Source: CAXXOK01 sp964584315
GTDB taxonomy: Bacteria; Bacillota; Clostridia; Christensenellales; Aristaeellaceae
Length of the DNA stretch: 64,000 nt
Direction of reading: 5' to 3'
Assembly (NCBI GenBank): GCA_964584315.1
Contig: CAZOZO010000014.1
Coordinates: forward strand, 1-64,000
Each line of letters begins with the position of its first letter. Position 1 is the first letter of the stretch. Shown one piece after another: positions 25,506 through 35,273 of the stretch. The notes beneath the pieces were generated by a model, which worked only from the letters and a program-made list of their open reading frames with translations, made no database searches and was not told the DNA's origin. The position numbers were made by a program, and so were the translations under genes.

Positions 25506-26531
25506 ATGAAGAAACTTCTTGCTCTGGTTCTTTCACTAGTCCTGGTGCTGTCCACGACCGCCGCGTTGGCGGCCGGGATCAAGCTGGGCATCGTCACCCC
25601 CGACGCGGATCACGGCTTCACCGGCGAGAGCGTCGCCCATGCCCGTGCTGAAGCGGAAGCCCTCAAGGCTGCCGGCGTCATCGAAGATTACATGATGGGC
25701 GTTGGCGGCGAAGCCAGCAAGCAGATTCAGGCCATCGACGACATCCTTGCCTGGGGCCCGGATGCCATCATGCTCTGGCCGCTGGAAGGCGATCAGCTCC
25801 GCAATGCCGCCCAGACCGTCGTGGATGAGGGCGTTCCGCTGATCATCTATGACCGCCTGATCGAGAACTTCAAGGGCATGGCCGCCGAAATCATGGGCGA
25901 CAACGAAAAGATCGGCAACATGATGGGCGAATACCTGCTCAAGTACTTCGACGCGCAGCTCAAAGCTGGCGAGACCATGACCTACCTGCTGTTCATCGGC
26001 GACAGCTCCACCGTTTCCAAGCAGCGCACCGGCGGCATGATGACCGTGCTGGACGCGTCCCCCTACAAGGATCAGTTCAAACTTGTGAACGAAGCCTTCC
26101 AGACCGACTGGAGCAACGCCAAGGCGCAGGAGTTCATGGAGAACTGGATGACCACCGCGGACGCCGCCACCATCGCGGACCTGGACTTCATCTGCACGCA
26201 TGACGACGAGATCGTGGACGGCATCATGACCGTGATCAACGGCAACACCTCGCTGACCAGCCTGAAGATGATCACCTCCGTCGGCGGCCGCCGCGAGACC
26301 CTCTCCACCTTCAAAAACATCACCACCCCCGAACTGCTGACTTACTACTTCAGCCCCTCCTACATCCGTGAAGCGATCCGCCTGGCCGTTGCCGCCGCGA
26401 AGGGCGAAGAGTACCAGGGCCAGAAGATCGAAGGCCAGCTGTTCCTGATCCCGACCATCGAGATCGACAAGAACACCGTCGCCGCCTACGAAGCCAGCCA
26501 GGAGTATGCGGACCGTTACAGCCTGCAATAA
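25506..26531 (+). CDS. Sugar ABC transporter substrate-binding protein
   Basis: This 341-residue protein has a signal peptide at residues 1-23 (MKKLLAL, hydrophobic core, AALA). It belongs to the periplasmic-binding type 1 sugar class (early IKLGIVTPDADHGFTG, then DAIMLWPLEGDQL and VPLIIYDRLI). No lipobox cysteine is present, which is odd for a Gram-positive binding protein. AGGAGG precedes the ATG. A strong hairpin after the stop may raise its expression relative to the ATPase and permease. Confidence 0.9.
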   Translation: MKKLLALVLSLVLVLSTTAALAAGIKLGIVTPDADHGFTGESVAHARAEAEALKAAGVIEDYMMGVGGEASKQIQAIDDILAWGPDAIMLWPLEGDQLRNAAQTVVDEGVPLIIYDRLIENFKGMAAEIMGDNEKIGNMMGEYLLKYFDAQLKAGETMTYLLFIGDSSTVSKQRTGGMMTVLDASPYKDQFKLVNEAFQTDWSNAKAQEFMENWMTTADAATIADLDFICTHDDEIVDGIMTVINGNTSLTSLKMITSVGGRRETLSTFKNITTPELLTYYFSPSYIREAIRLAVAAAKGEEYQGQKIEGQLFLIPTIEIDKNTVAAYEASQEYADRYSLQ

Positions 26532-26557
26532 CCTGCGGCAAGGAATAAAACCCCGTT

Positions 26558-26592
26558 GGGAAGCCGGCCGGTGCCATGCCGGCCGGCTTCCC
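26558..26592 (+). terminator. Intra-operon hairpin after the binding-protein gene
   Basis: A perfect 14-bp GC-rich stem with a 7-base loop, followed only by a short CTTTA. It lies between the binding-protein and ATPase genes, where partial terminators or mRNA-stabilising hairpins are common. Confidence 0.6.
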
Positions 26593-26619
26593 TTTAAGCG
26601 TTGATAGGAGGAACAGCCG

Positions 26620-28140
26620 TTGCTCACTGAAATGAAAGGAATTGTGATGGATTTCGGCCCCGTCCGCGCGGTGGATCACGTCGATCTGACCGTGAAGCCC
26701 GGCGAGATTGTCGGTCTGCTGGGCGAAAACGGCGCCGGAAAATCCACCCTGATGAACGTGCTGGCCGGCACGTTTCCCCCCACTGCGGGCGAGATCTGGC
26801 TGGACGGGCAAAAGGTGCGCATGAGCAGCGCGCTGCAGGCCATGAAGCTGGGCATCCGGTTTATCCATCAGGAGCTCAACCTCTGTAATGATTTAAACGT
26901 ATTTGAAAATTTATACCTTGCGCAGGAATTGCTGAGCAAGGGTGTCCTGCTCAATAAAAAAGAAATGGCGCGTCGCACGAGCGACGTTTTCGCGCGGATG
27001 AATGTGAACATTGACCCATGGACGCCCGTGCGCACCCTCCAGCCCGCCGAAAAGCAGCTGGTGGAAATCGCGCGCGCGCTGCTGTTCAAGTGCGAGCTCA
27101 TCATCATGGACGAGCCCACCACCGCGCTTTCTAACCGCGAGATCGAAAACCTGTTTGTCATCATGCGCCAGCTCAAGGCGGAGGGCGTATCCTTTATCTA
27201 TATCTCGCACAAAATGCCCGAGATTTTTGAAATCTGCGAAACCTATTATGTCCTGCGCGACGGGTGTCTGGTTGGGTGCGGCAACATTGCGGACACCAAC
27301 GAGAGCACGATCACCGAGCTGATGATTGGCCGCTCGCTCGCGGAGGACGATTTTGCCCATAAAGCGTACTATGGCACCGAAGAAGTAGCCCTGCAGGCGG
27401 AAAACCTGGCTGGCGACAGCTTTGAGGATATCAGCTTCACCCTGCACAAGGGCGAGATTCTCGCCTTCACGGGCCTGCAAAGCTCCGGCCGCGACATGCT
27501 GGCGGACGCGCTCTTTGGCGTGATCCCCCACACGGGCAAGCTGACCATCGGCGGGAAGCCCATGGACCACAGCGTGATCCGCGGCTTCATGCGGCAGGGC
27601 GTGGGCATGGTGCCCCGCGCGCGCAAGGAGCGCGGCATTTTGAACGACCTGAGCATCATCGACAACAACTCCATGGGTTTCCTAAACACCCTGCACCGCA
27701 AGCCGCTTATCAATGTGAAAAACGAACGCGCGCGCTACATCCGCGTGCGCGACGCGCTCTCGCTCAAGGCGGGCAACCCGAAAAACCCCATCACGTCGCT
27801 ATCCGGCGGCAATCAGCAGAAGGTCATTCTCGGCCGGTGGCTGGAGACCAACGCGGACGTGCTCCTCTTTGACAACCCCACGCAGGGCATCGACGTGGGC
27901 ACCAAGTTTGAGATCTACCACCTGATTTTGAAACTGGCGCAGTCCGGCAAGGCCATTATCGTGTTCTCGCAGGAATTTCCCGAAATCTACAAGGTGGCGG
28001 ACTCCTGCGTGGTGCTGTATAAAGGCCGTATCAATGCCGTGCTCGGGCGCGACCAGCTGACCGAGAAAAACGTGATGTACTATTCCACCGGATCGAATTT
28101 GGAGGGCAAGAAGCATGAGCAACCCATCCATGCGCAGTGA
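26620..28140 (+). CDS. Sugar ABC transporter ATP-binding protein, two NBDs
   Basis: This 506-residue RbsA-type ATPase has a first domain with Walker A GENGAGKST and Walker B LIIMDEPTTAL. The second domain has a degenerate Walker A, the signature SLSGGNQQK and Walker B LLFDNPTQGID. In the second domain the usual catalytic Glu after the Walker B Asp is Asn, which would weaken hydrolysis at that site. The start is TTG at 26620, eight bases after AGGAGG. The permease gene overlaps its 3' end by 26 bases. Confidence 0.93.
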   Translation: MLTEMKGIVMDFGPVRAVDHVDLTVKPGEIVGLLGENGAGKSTLMNVLAGTFPPTAGEIWLDGQKVRMSSALQAMKLGIRFIHQELNLCNDLNVFENLYLAQELLSKGVLLNKKEMARRTSDVFARMNVNIDPWTPVRTLQPAEKQLVEIARALLFKCELIIMDEPTTALSNREIENLFVIMRQLKAEGVSFIYISHKMPEIFEICETYYVLRDGCLVGCGNIADTNESTITELMIGRSLAEDDFAHKAYYGTEEVALQAENLAGDSFEDISFTLHKGEILAFTGLQSSGRDMLADALFGVIPHTGKLTIGGKPMDHSVIRGFMRQGVGMVPRARKERGILNDLSIIDNNSMGFLNTLHRKPLINVKNERARYIRVRDALSLKAGNPKNPITSLSGGNQQKVILGRWLETNADVLLFDNPTQGIDVGTKFEIYHLILKLAQSGKAIIVFSQEFPEIYKVADSCVVLYKGRINAVLGRDQLTEKNVMYYSTGSNLEGKKHEQPIHAQ

Positions 28141-29134
28141 GCGCGGCGGCGTGACCATCCGGTCACTGGGCAAGAAGCTGTTTTCGGACTACAGCTACAT
28201 GGTGTCCTTTATCCTGATTGTGGTGATCGCCGCGTCGGTCAACCCCAACTTCTTCACCTGGCGCAACATCACCAACATCTTTGTGCAAAGCTCGATCATC
28301 GGCGTGATCGCCATGGGCATGACGATGGTCATCTGCGCCGGGCAGATCGATATCTCCGTAGGCGCGCAGGTCGCCATCATCTCCGGCTTTGGCATCGAGC
28401 TGCTCAACTATACGCACGATATCTGGCTCATGCTTTTGTTCATGCTGGCTTTTGGCGCCCTGATCGGCACCATCAACGGCCTGCTGGTCGCCAAGGGGCG
28501 CATGCCGGCCATGATTGCCACGCTCGCCATTCAGACCAGCTGCCGCGCCATCATCAACCACTTCGGGCAGGGCGGCCCCTTCACGGTGGCGGCGGGCATC
28601 TCCACCGAGCCGTTTTACGAAACCTACCGGCAGGTGGCGTCGGGCTCGGTCAACGTGTTCGGGCTCAAGTTCCCTTACCCGATGATCATCTTTATCGTCA
28701 TCTCGTTGCTGTTCGGCCTCATCATGCAGCGCACACGGCTGGGCAAGCATATCTACGCCGTGGGCAGCAACGCCGTGTCGGCGCGCCTTTCCGGTGTGAA
28801 CGTGACCCGTATCAAAATCGCGGTGTTCTCGATCACCGGCCTTCTGTGCGGCTTTGCCAGCTGGATCTACGCCAGCCGCCTGATGGCGGTGGCGGCGGCC
28901 AGCGCGGGCAACCTGTTTGAGATGGACGCCATCGCGGCGGTCGCCATCGGCGGCACGGCCATGAGCGGCGGGCGCGGCAAGATCATCGGCACGTTCCTGG
29001 GCGTCATCATGTTCAAGATCATCAACAACATCCTGGTGGCGGCGCAGGTGCCTACCTTCCTCAACGGCGCCATCAGCGGTGCGATCATCATTATCGCCGT
29101 GCTCCTCCAGAACGTGCGAGGCGATAAAAAGTAA
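28115..29134 (+). CDS. Sugar ABC transporter permease (RbsC family)
   Basis: This 339-residue hydrophobic protein has the signatures IGVIAMGMTMVICAGQIDIS near residue 60 and GGTAMSGGRGKIIGTFLG near 280, matching the other permease in this window in type. It starts inside the ATPase gene, with GGAGG upstream of the ATG. It forms the import channel. The dehydrogenase gene follows 12 bases later, tying import to catabolism. Confidence 0.93.
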   Translation: MSNPSMRSERGGVTIRSLGKKLFSDYSYMVSFILIVVIAASVNPNFFTWRNITNIFVQSSIIGVIAMGMTMVICAGQIDISVGAQVAIISGFGIELLNYTHDIWLMLLFMLAFGALIGTINGLLVAKGRMPAMIATLAIQTSCRAIINHFGQGGPFTVAAGISTEPFYETYRQVASGSVNVFGLKFPYPMIIFIVISLLFGLIMQRTRLGKHIYAVGSNAVSARLSGVNVTRIKIAVFSITGLLCGFASWIYASRLMAVAAASAGNLFEMDAIAAVAIGGTAMSGGRGKIIGTFLGVIMFKIINNILVAAQVPTFLNGAISGAIIIIAVLLQNVRGDKK

Positions 29135-29146
29135 GGAGGCGTACCC

Positions 29147-30190
29147 ATGCTTCGTATCGGTATCATCGGCTGCGGCAAGATCACCGAGGTCAGGCACGCG
29201 CCGGAGTATGCGGAAAACCCCGATTGCGAGCTTGTCGCGTTCTATGACTTTTTGCCCGAGCGGGCGCAAAAAATGGCCGCCCAGTACGGCGGCAAGGTGT
29301 ATGACAGTGTGGACGCCCTGCTTGATAGCGGCGTGGACGCGGTGAGCGTGTGCGTGGCCAACGCGGATCACGCGGCCGTGAGCGTCAAGGCGCTGGAACG
29401 CGGCCTGCATGTGCTGTGCGAAAAGCCCATGGCCACCACCCTTGCGGATTGCGAAGCCATGGCTGCCGCGGCCAAGAAGAGCGGCCGCACGCTGATGCTG
29501 GGGCACAACCAGCGGCTGGCCAAGGCGCATGTCGAGGCCCGCAGGCGCGTGGCGGCGGGCGAGATCGGCAAGGTGATCACCTTCCACACCACGTTTGGGC
29601 ACCCGGGGCCGGAGGGCTGGACGGGGCAGAAGAACTCGTGGTTCTTCGACAAGTCGCGCGCGGCCTTCGGCGCGCTGGCGGACCTTGGCATCCACAAGAC
29701 CGACTTGCTGCACTACCTGCTGGGCGAATCCATCGTGGCGGTCAAGAGCTGCTTTCGCACACTGGATAAAAAATACCCGGACGGCACGCCCATCAGCGTG
29801 GACGACAACGCCTTTTGCATCTACCGCACCCAGAGCGGCGCGACCGGCCAGATGCACGTGAGCTGGACCTTCTACGGGCAGGAGGATAACTCCACCATCC
29901 TCTACGGCACCGAGGGCATCATCCGCTGTTATGCCGACCCCGTATATTCCCTGATCGTGGAAAAGAAGGGCGGCGGCATCGAGCGCCTCGCGCTGGACGA
30001 GATGACCTCCAACGAGAAGCAGACCACCGGCCAGCGCGTGTCCACTGGCGTGATCGACTCGTTCGTGAACGCAGTGCTGACGGGCAAGCCCTCTATCTGC
30101 GACGCGGGCGAGGCCATCAAGGCCATGCGCGTGATCTTCGCGGCGGAGCGTTCTTCCGTGGAAAACAGAGAAGTCGAAATCGATCAGTAA
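29147..30190 (+). CDS. Gfo/Idh/MocA-family NAD(P)-dependent sugar dehydrogenase
   Basis: This 347-residue protein has an N-terminal Rossmann fold (IGIIGCGKI at residues 4-12), the family motif CEKPMA near 91, and the C-terminal substrate domain with DLGIHKTDLLHYL near 182. Such enzymes oxidise sugars or polyols at a ring or chain carbon. The pairing with a TIM-barrel isomerase just downstream and a sugar importer just upstream is typical of inositol-like or keto-sugar pathways. The exact substrate cannot be read from the sequence. AAGGAGG precedes the ATG. Confidence 0.9.
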   Translation: MLRIGIIGCGKITEVRHAPEYAENPDCELVAFYDFLPERAQKMAAQYGGKVYDSVDALLDSGVDAVSVCVANADHAAVSVKALERGLHVLCEKPMATTLADCEAMAAAAKKSGRTLMLGHNQRLAKAHVEARRRVAAGEIGKVITFHTTFGHPGPEGWTGQKNSWFFDKSRAAFGALADLGIHKTDLLHYLLGESIVAVKSCFRTLDKKYPDGTPISVDDNAFCIYRTQSGATGQMHVSWTFYGQEDNSTILYGTEGIIRCYADPVYSLIVEKKGGGIERLALDEMTSNEKQTTGQRVSTGVIDSFVNAVLTGKPSICDAGEAIKAMRVIFAAERSSVENREVEIDQ

Positions 30191-30202
30191 GGGGGCGGCA
30201 GC

Positions 30203-31178
<976 letters not shown>

Positions 31179-31192
<14 letters not shown>

Positions 31193-32363
31193 CCACCGCC
31201 TCCTGCAAGGCCTGCCGCACCGCAAGCGCGGCGGCGGCCTTCAGGTTGGGGGGGTTCACCTCCATCAGGCGTATTTGCACCGCGTGCTTTTGCGTAAAGA
31301 TGGACTTGGCGTAGAGCGTGTCCAGCATCAAAAAGTACAGGGCGCGCTGGTCGTGCAGCCAGGTGCAGAAGATGAGCAGTTCCTGCGGGTCGTATGTCAT
31401 AATGATGGTGGCGGTCGTATCCACCAGATAGCCGATCGACTGCGAGATGACGCGCGAGGCCACCGGGTCGCCGCTCTGCGCCAGCGAGATCACCTCGGCC
31501 ACGGTTTGCAGCTTTTTGCCCGTTTGCGCGTTGTACTGCTGCACGATGCCGATATCCGAGCAGTACAGCTCCAGGCAGCCGATGTTGCCGCACGGGCAGG
31601 GGATGCCGTCCTTGCGCAGGGTCAGGTGGCCGATCTCGCCGGCCAGGCTGTGGTTGCCTCGGTATACCTGACCATTGATCATCAGCGCGGAGCCGATGCC
31701 CTCGCACACGCTCAGGTATGCGCTGCACCGCGGGGCCTGCACCTCGCCCGTCTGGGCGAACAGGTCCAGCACAGCGTACACGTCCTTATCGACCACCACG
31801 GGACAGCCCATGGCCTCACGCAGGCGCTGGCCGATGGGGAAGTGCTGCCAGCGGGGCGCGCCGCACAGCTGCAAGGCTTCGCCCGTGCGGTAGTCCACCG
31901 GCCCGGGCAGCGTGACGCCAATGCCGCGCAGCTTTTCGCGGGGCAGGCCGGTCTGCGCCATGCAGCTTTCCAAAAGCCGGAGTATCTGGCCGGTGTAGGT
32001 CTCGGGCCCCAGATCCGCCATGGAGATTTCCAGCGTGGCCTGCGACAGCTGCCCAAGCGACAGGTCGAACACGCCCACCTCCAGATGGCGCAGGCGCACG
32101 TTGACCCCGCCCACGCAGCCGATGTCCGACGCGAGGCGGTACTGCCCCGCGCGGCGGCCCCCGCTGGAGGCCGCCGTGCCCATGCGGGTAATGAGCCCGT
32201 CCGAAAGCAGCCGCGCCACCGCGCCGTGCACGGTGGAGGGCATCAGGCCGGACGCGGCGCAGATTTCCGGCTTGGTGATGCCGGGCTTTTGGTTGATCAG
32301 CTGTAAAATGCTCGCCAAATGGGCGGTTTTGACCACCGGCTGGGCGTTTTTCTCGGGTTCCAT
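31179..32363 (-). CDS. ROK-family transcriptional repressor (NagC/XylR type)
   Basis: This 394-residue protein has an N-terminal winged helix-turn-helix (about 12-60, GITKPEICAASGLMPSTVHG) and a ROK sugar-kinase-like domain. That domain includes the zinc-site block HLTLRKDGIPCPCGNIGCLE near 265. The kinase-type phosphate motif is weak (VGGVNVR), as in repressors that bind sugar without phosphorylating it. It sits between two sugar operons and points against the first; its promoter region abuts the second. It is therefore a candidate repressor of the HAD-to-SIS operon, with a sugar or sugar phosphate as signal. Confidence 0.9.
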
Positions 32364-32417
32364 TTTTTATCCTTCGCTTTCGTCAAATCTATTTTCATGT
32401 AAGAATGAAGTTGCCTT

Positions 32418-32446
32418 ATTGTAGCAGTCGGCGGGCCGCCTGTCAA
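32418..32446 (-). promoter_or_regulatory. Promoter of the ROK repressor
   Basis: On the minus strand: TTGACA (32441-32446), 17-base spacer, TACAAT (32418-32423), about 55 bases upstream of the start at 32363. I see no equally good promoter for the rightward operon at 32465; if one exists it would overlap this site. Confidence 0.75.
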
Positions 32447-32464
32447 GGCAAGAACGGAGGAACC

Positions 32465-33286
32465 ATGTACTGGGAGGAGCTTCGCAAATGCCCCAAGAAC
32501 AAACCTTTCCGCTATGCGGTGCTGGACTTTGACGGCACCGTGAGCCTGGTGCGCGAGGGCTGGCAGCAGATCATGATCCCTTATTTTACGGACGAGCTGG
32601 CCAAGACCCCCGAGGGTGGCAAGCGGGACTGGGAGAGCCTGAACGCGCTCGCGCGGGAGATGATCTTCTTCCACACGGGCAAGCAGACCATCTACCAGTG
32701 CATCGCGCTGGCGGAGGAGGTAACCAGGCTGGGCGGCGAGCCGCTGCCCCCGCAGGCGTATAAGGACGAGTACCACCGCAGGCTGCTGGAACGCATCGAC
32801 CACCGGCTGGAGGGCCTTGCAAACGGCACCATCGACCCGGAAACGCTCACTGTGCCGGGCAGCTATCAACTGCTGGACATGCTGGCCGCGCATGGCGTTT
32901 CGCTGTACCTGGCCAGCGGCACCGACGAGGAGTATGTGCTGCGCGAGGCGGAGCTGCTGGGCGTGAGCAAGTATTTCAAGGGCCACATCTATGGCGCGCA
33001 GCGCGATTACAAAGCCTTTTCCAAAAAGATGATCATCGAGCGGATGATCCGCCAGAACCACCTGGAGGGCGAGGAGCTGCTGGGCCTTGGCGACGGCTAT
33101 GTGGAGATCGAGAACGTGCGCGAGGTGGGCGGCTACGCCATCGGCGTGGCGAGCAACGAGGCGGAGCGCAAGGGCATTGACGAGTGGAAGCGCGAGCGCC
33201 TGATCCGCGCGGGGGCGGACGCGATCATCCCCGACTACCGTGAGCTTGCGATTCTGGAAGCGGCGCTGTTTGGCGCCGATCAGTGA
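32465..33286 (+). CDS. HAD-family sugar-phosphatase-like protein
   Basis: This 273-residue protein has motif I LDFDGTVSL (about 21-29), motif II LASGTDEE (about 154) and motif IV LGLGDGYVEIENV (about 210), with a helical cap inserted after motif I as in beta-phosphoglucomutase/phosphoglycolate-type HADs. The ATG at 32465 follows GGAGG by five bases. It is the first of five tightly packed genes with a kinase, a second kinase and a phosphosugar isomerase, so its substrate is probably a sugar phosphate of that pathway. Confidence 0.88.
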   Translation: MYWEELRKCPKNKPFRYAVLDFDGTVSLVREGWQQIMIPYFTDELAKTPEGGKRDWESLNALAREMIFFHTGKQTIYQCIALAEEVTRLGGEPLPPQAYKDEYHRRLLERIDHRLEGLANGTIDPETLTVPGSYQLLDMLAAHGVSLYLASGTDEEYVLREAELLGVSKYFKGHIYGAQRDYKAFSKKMIIERMIRQNHLEGEELLGLGDGYVEIENVREVGGYAIGVASNEAERKGIDEWKRERLIRAGADAIIPDYRELAILEAALFGADQ

Positions 33287-33303
33287 AAGGAGCTGTACCC
33301 CAA

Positions 33304-34272
33304 ATGCCGTTTCAACAGTTTGACCGCAGTCGCCTTACGCTTCTGCCCATCGGCGAGCGCATACACGACCTTGACCTGAGCGCCATGATGAGCCTTGACG
33401 ACCCCAGCGACTACCGCCACCCCACCATCGAGGAGCTGGCGCGCCGCGTGCGCGCCGCGCGCGAAAAGGGCGCGGCGGTGCTGCTGATGATGGGCGCGCA
33501 CGTGATCCGCGCGGGGGCGGCGCCGCTGCTCATCCGCCTGATGGAGGAAGGCTGGATCACCCACTTCGCGCTCAACGGCGCGGGCGGCATCCACGATTTT
33601 GAGCTGGCGATGATCGGCGCGACCACTGAGAGCGTAGCCAAGTACATCAGCGAGGGGCAGTTTGGCCTCTGGCAGGAGGATGGGCTGTACAACGAAGCCG
33701 TCAACCAAGGGGTCCAGGAAGGGCTTGGCTTTGGCGAGGCGCTGGGCAAATACATCTGGGAGAACAACTTTCCCTACCGCGACGTAAGCCTCCTGGCCGC
33801 GGGCTACCGCTTGCAGGTGCCCGTCACGGTGCACGTGGGCATCGGCTGCGATATCGTGCACGAGCAGCCCAACGCGGATGGCGCGGCCATCGGCAAGGCG
33901 ACCTATCAGGATTTCCTGATCTACTGCAACACCATTGACCACCTGGAGGATGGCGTTTTCCTGAACTTCGGCTCCGCGGTGATCGGGCCGGAAGTGTACC
34001 TGAAAGCCCTGTCCATGTGCCGCAATGCCGCCAAGAAGGAAGGGCGGGGCATACGCCACTTTACCACGGCGGTGCTCGACCTGCTGCCGCTGGAGGGCAA
34101 GGATGTGCATGAGGAGCCGCCCAAAAGCGACCCGCGCTATTACTTCCGCCCGTGGAAAACCATCATGGCCCGCACCGTGGCGGACGGGGGCGAGAGCTTC
34201 TATGTGGAGGGCCGCCACAGCGATACGGTCAAATACCTGGCAAAGCTGCTGCTCGAGGGGGGAGCGCAATGA
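33304..34272 (+). CDS. Deoxyhypusine-synthase-like protein of unknown function
   Basis: This 322-residue protein has the block LLMMGAHVIRAGAAPLLI (about 65-82) followed by ALNGAGGIHDFELAMIGAT (about 95-112) and a late RTVADGGESFYVEG. These resemble the NAD-binding core of deoxyhypusine synthase and its bacterial relatives. Bacteria lack eIF5A hypusination, so a different NAD-dependent transfer or dehydrogenation is likely. I could not confirm the catalytic lysine. The ATG at 33304 has AGGAG 11 bases upstream. The stop overlaps the PfkB start (ATGA), indicating coupled translation with a sugar kinase. Confidence 0.65.
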   Translation: MPFQQFDRSRLTLLPIGERIHDLDLSAMMSLDDPSDYRHPTIEELARRVRAAREKGAAVLLMMGAHVIRAGAAPLLIRLMEEGWITHFALNGAGGIHDFELAMIGATTESVAKYISEGQFGLWQEDGLYNEAVNQGVQEGLGFGEALGKYIWENNFPYRDVSLLAAGYRLQVPVTVHVGIGCDIVHEQPNADGAAIGKATYQDFLIYCNTIDHLEDGVFLNFGSAVIGPEVYLKALSMCRNAAKKEGRGIRHFTTAVLDLLPLEGKDVHEEPPKSDPRYYFRPWKTIMARTVADGGESFYVEGRHSDTVKYLAKLLLEGGAQ

Positions 34273-35273
34273 AGCTTTCGCGGCTTACTGAGCTGCTTGA
34301 CCGCTTTGCGGGGCTTCGCGTGGCGGTGGTGGGCGACCTGTTCCTTGACCAGTGGTACCACATCGACCCCGCGCTGGACGAGCCGTCCGTGGAGACGGCG
34401 CTGACTGCGTGGCAGGTGGTTCGGCACCGCGCGGCGGCGGGCGCGGCGGGCACGATCATCAACAACCTGCGCACGCTGGGCGTGGGCAAAGTGTATGCCG
34501 TGGGCTTTACCGGCGAGGATGGCGACGGCTGGATGCTCAAACACCTGCTGGAGAAGCAGGGCGTGGATACGACGCATGTCTTGACCGTGCCGGAGCGCAT
34601 GACCCCCAGCTACATGAAGCCCATGTTCATGGAGGGCGATAGGCTGCGGGAAGGCAACCGGCTGGATGTGAAGAACCACGAAACGACTCCCGCATGGGCG
34701 CAGGAGCACATCATCGCTTCGCTGAACGCGCTGGCGGGCGAGGTGGATGCCATCATCGCGCTGGATCAACTGACGCTGGCGGATACCGGCGCGGTGACTG
34801 CGCGCGTGCGCGAGGCGCTGGCGGCGCTGGGGCAGCAGCATGAGAAACTGACGATCTACGCGGATTCGCGCGAGTTTATCGGCCTGTTCCACCATGTTAT
34901 GATCAAGTGCAACAACCTGGAGGCAGCGCGCGCGCTGGGCGAAACGCTGCCCGTGCCCGAGATGATGCGGCGGCTGACCGCGCGCACAGGGCGGCCTGTG
35001 GTGGTCACGCTCGGCAGTGAGGGCATCGCCGTGGGCGAGGGCACCGTGGTGCCCGCCGCGGTGCAAAAGGGGCCTATCGACGTGTGCGGCGCGGGCGACA
35101 GTGCCTCCGCGGCGCTGGTGAGCGGCCTGTGCGCCGGCGCGAGCATGGCGGAAGCGGCTTTCCTTGGCAACCTGTCCGCCGGGGTCACGGTGCGCAAGCT
35201 GGGCACAACGGGCACGGCCTCGCCCGCGGAGATGGTCGCGCTCTACCACGAGCAGTTTGAGGTACAGGCATGA
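34269..35273 (+). CDS. PfkB-family sugar kinase (RfaE1/HldE kinase-like)
   Basis: This 334-residue kinase has the N-terminal VAVVGDLFLDQWYHI (about 18-32), typical of the RfaE1-like subgroup. The C-terminal PfkB signature DVCGAGDSASAALVSGL (about 275) holds the catalytic Asp in GAGDS. It phosphorylates a sugar or sugar phosphate with ATP. The RfaE-like start, together with the GmhA-like isomerase at the end of the operon, recalls heptose-phosphate chemistry. The context here looks catabolic rather than LPS-related. Starts and stops overlap both neighbours. Confidence 0.88.
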   Translation: MKLSRLTELLDRFAGLRVAVVGDLFLDQWYHIDPALDEPSVETALTAWQVVRHRAAAGAAGTIINNLRTLGVGKVYAVGFTGEDGDGWMLKHLLEKQGVDTTHVLTVPERMTPSYMKPMFMEGDRLREGNRLDVKNHETTPAWAQEHIIASLNALAGEVDAIIALDQLTLADTGAVTARVREALAALGQQHEKLTIYADSREFIGLFHHVMIKCNNLEAARALGETLPVPEMMRRLTARTGRPVVVTLGSEGIAVGEGTVVPAAVQKGPIDVCGAGDSASAALVSGLCAGASMAEAAFLGNLSAGVTVRKLGTTGTASPAEMVALYHEQFEVQA

